From Burkholderiales bacterium (lineage in GTDB: Bacteria > Pseudomonadota > Gammaproteobacteria > Burkholderiales > Burkholderiaceae_C): 8,747 bases of DNA. The notes under the pieces were generated by a model. It did no database searches, was not told where the DNA came from, and saw only the letters and a program-made list of their open reading frames with translations. Shown piece by piece: positions 8,147 to 8,747 of this stretch (position 1 is the first letter of the stretch; every line of letters begins with the position of its first letter). Made by a program: the position numbers and the translations under genes. The stretch is taken from the NCBI GenBank assembly GCA_947474415.1, contig CANJKD010000062.1, forward strand, positions 1-8,747, written 5' to 3'.

Positions 8147-8364
8147 GGACTTTCCTCGGCGGCTTCTGGCAGGTGCTCAAAGAGTTCGCCCACCTGGCAG
8201 CGGAAGAGGCGGCACAGCAGGTCAATCGCCGGCAGATCGACTCTCGTGGCGGTCTCCTTGTAGAGCGCTGTGATAGTGCTGCGATTGAGCCCGGTCTCTC
8301 GCACGACATCAGAGATGCGGAGCTTGTCGCGCCCCATCAGGGTGGAGAGATTGCAGCGGATCAT
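8143..8364 (-). CDS. Small Cro/C1 (XRE) family helix-turn-helix transcriptional regulator
   Basis: This predicted 73-residue protein is nearly all one DNA-binding domain. Residues 1-12 (MIRCNLSTLMGR) form a first helix, ISDVVRETG (17-25) is the scaffold helix, and LNRSTITALYKE (26-37) is the recognition helix. RVDLPAIDLLCRLFRCQVGELFE (41-63) closes the fold, a layout typical of small Cro/C1 regulators such as those beside toxin-antitoxin and defence genes. The frame is open further upstream to 8478, but the homology-like part begins at the ATG at 8364-8362, and a promoter-like sequence lies inside the longer version, so I use the shorter start. A weak AAGG sits only 2 nt before this ATG. The stop overlaps the pglW start (ATGA), so regulator and kinase are cotranslated. 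The likely role is autoregulation of the defence operon; this is inferred from position and family. No ligand domain is present. Confidence 0.85.
   Translation of the reverse strand: MIRCNLSTLMGRDKLRISDVVRETGLNRSTITALYKETATRVDLPAIDLLCRLFRCQVGELFEHLPEAAEESP
8151..8157 (-). promoter_or_regulatory. Ribosome binding site of pglW (GAGGAAA)
   Basis: On the minus strand GAGGAAA precedes the ATG at 8146-8144, with the GAGG core 7 nt from the start codon. It lies inside the end of the regulator gene and supports the overlapped ATG as the true start. Confidence 0.75.
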
Positions 8365-8396
8365 GGCCTTGTTTATGGGGTGGGGTGATGCGTAGA

Positions 8397-8426
8397 ATAA
8401 TAAAAAGCCGCACAGCGCAGCGTCAG
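8397..8426 (-). promoter_or_regulatory. Candidate sigma-70 promoter for the defence operon
   Basis: On the minus strand CTGACG (8426-8421) resembles a -35 box and TATTAT (8402-8397) a -10 box, separated by 18 nt. Transcription would start near 8390, giving a leader of about 25 nt before the regulator ATG at 8364. A second -10-like hexamer, TATACT, overlaps just upstream (8430-8425) but has no good -35 partner. This is the only AT-rich stretch immediately ahead of the operon. Assigned by eye from the consensus. Confidence 0.45.
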
Positions 8427-8436
8427 TATAGGGCTG

Positions 8437-8447
8437 AACACGGTGTT
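8437..8447. promoter_or_regulatory. Short palindrome, possible operator for the helix-turn-helix regulator
   Basis: The sequence aacacGgtgtt is a perfect 5+5 palindrome with a one-base centre, located about 11 bp upstream of the candidate -35 box. Small Cro/C1 dimers bind sites of this size, but a palindrome this short also arises by chance, and I saw no second copy in the promoter region. Confidence 0.25.
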
Positions 8448-8449
8448 TT

Positions 8450-8677
8450 TTGGCGAAGCATTCGCCAACCGCCGTCATTCCCGGCTCACCGTCGACTCCC
8501 TCGCCCCACCGCCGTCATTCCCGGCTACGACCGGGAATCCATGTATCAAATTGGCCTCTAGCCCTCGTCCTTATTGGGGTTCTAGCTATTTATTTAGTAG
8601 CAAATTCATTCCGCGACCTACACCTGCCGGGCGATGGGCACCAACTGCGCACTGAATACTTGAGCCACTTGGGCTGA
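8450..8677 (+). CDS. Doubtful 75-codon ORF with one possible transmembrane segment
   Basis: This plus-strand frame encodes 75 residues. The first 30 are read through the dispersed repeats and are unlikely to be natural protein (rich in Pro, Ser, His and Arg). The second half contains a convincing hydrophobic run, PLALVLIGVLAIYLVA (36-51), followed by a polar tail ending LSHLG. No start codon lies between the repeats and the hydrophobic run, and no ribosome site is evident before 8450. It may be the remnant of a small membrane-protein gene whose 5' end was replaced by the repeat element, or simply a chance ORF. Its stop lies 2 nt before the next plus-strand ATG (8680). Confidence 0.2.
   Translation: MAKHSPTAVIPGSPSTPSPHRRHSRLRPGIHVSNWPLALVLIGVLAIYLVANSFRDLHLPGDGHQLRTEYLSHLG
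8468..8526. repeat. Direct repeat pair, two 19-bp copies 40 bp apart
   Basis: The 19-mer accgccgtcattcccggct occurs exactly at 8468-8486 and again at 8508-8526. The unit resembles the dispersed 'gtcattcccg...cgggaat' elements found between genes in many proteobacteria. Only the right-hand copy keeps both arms of the inverted repeat (8517-8538). The left-hand copy has the left arm alone, as if truncated or rearranged. Confidence 0.85.
8517..8538. repeat. Perfect inverted repeat / hairpin within the dispersed repeat
   Basis: attcccgg (8517-8524) pairs exactly with ccgggaat (8531-8538) around a 6-nt loop (ctacga). No T-run follows on either strand, so it does not look like a Rho-independent terminator. 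It fits a REP/MITE-like intergenic element. Confidence 0.8.
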
Positions 8678-8679
8678 AG

Positions 8680-8747
8680 ATGTTGAATAATCCTCGCATG
8701 CACACCACGTTGGCCCCATACATGCGAGAGATTGCCGCGCTGTGCGA
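8680..8747 (+). CDS. Possible start of a rightward gene, truncated by the window edge
   Basis: A plus-strand frame opens with ATG at 8680 (MLNNPRMHTT, then LAPYMREIAALC) and remains open to the window end. An in-frame ATG at 8698 is an alternative start. The visible 22 residues show no recognisable motif, and the ribosome site is weak (GGGCTGAAG). It would be divergent from the defence operon. It is too short to identify, and a chance open frame of this length is possible. Confidence 0.35.
   Translation, partial: MLNNPRMHTTLAPYMREIAALC

Larger units (their letters stand above)
8365..8679. other. Intergenic region between the defence operon and a rightward reading frame
   Basis: This 315-base stretch holds no gene I would defend. 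From left to right it contains the operon leader and candidate promoter (8365-8426), a short palindrome (8437-8447), the 19-bp direct repeats and hairpin (8468-8538), and a comparatively AT-rich segment (about 8541-8620) that encodes one hydrophobic stretch in a plus-strand frame. I saw no tRNA, CRISPR repeat or convincing terminator. Confidence 0.6.

Noticed and set aside
8365..8478. N-terminal extension of the regulator to an ATG at 8478
   Set aside because: The extra 38 residues do not look like part of the Cro/C1 fold, and the extension would run through the only promoter-like sequence for the operon.
8468..8526. CRISPR array
   Set aside because: There are only two repeat copies with a 21-bp gap, and the unit matches a hairpin-forming dispersed repeat.
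8517..8538. Rho-independent terminator
   Set aside because: The hairpin is perfect but no T-run follows on either strand, and it matches a repeated element.

Overview
The window holds most of one leftward (minus-strand) operon that looks like the front half of a type 2 BREX (Pgl, phage growth limitation) anti-phage defence locus. The organism is unknown. The coding DNA is GC-rich, with strong third-position G/C bias and AGGA-type ribosome sites. An intergenic 'gtcattcccgg' repeat is of a kind common in proteobacterial genomes. Together these suggest a proteobacterium, perhaps a Burkholderiales member, but this is a guess from style and not from a marker gene.

Layout, read in the direction of transcription (high to low coordinates). 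A candidate promoter (8397-8426) precedes a small Cro/C1-type helix-turn-helix regulator (8364-8143). It is followed by a giant NERD-nuclease/Ser-Thr kinase protein, PglW (8146-3842), then a large adenine-specific DNA methyltransferase, PglX (3845-87), then the first 30 codons of an unidentified fourth gene (90-1) that leaves the window. All three gene junctions are 4-base stop/start overlaps (ATGA, GTGA, ATGA), so the four genes are almost certainly one translationally coupled transcription unit.

To the right of the operon, 8365-8679 has no convincing gene. It carries the promoter region, a short palindrome, two copies of a 19-bp direct repeat (one within a perfect 8-bp-stem hairpin), and a doubtful hydrophobic small ORF on the plus strand. 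A plus-strand reading frame opens at 8680 or 8698 and leaves the window, so the operon may be divergently placed from its neighbour.

How the genes should work together: in BREX/Pgl systems PglX methylates host DNA at a non-palindromic site, marking it as self. PglW is a kinase with an N-terminal nuclease-like domain and probably acts in signalling or activation. The ATPase PglY and the alkaline-phosphatase-fold PglZ, expected further left, would complete the core but are not visible here. The small regulator at the operon head probably controls expression. The main points to follow up are the pseudokinase-plus-kinase architecture of PglW with a helix-hairpin-helix-like module and a large unassigned C-terminus, a GC drop over the presumed target-recognition part of PglX, and the identity of the gene after pglX.
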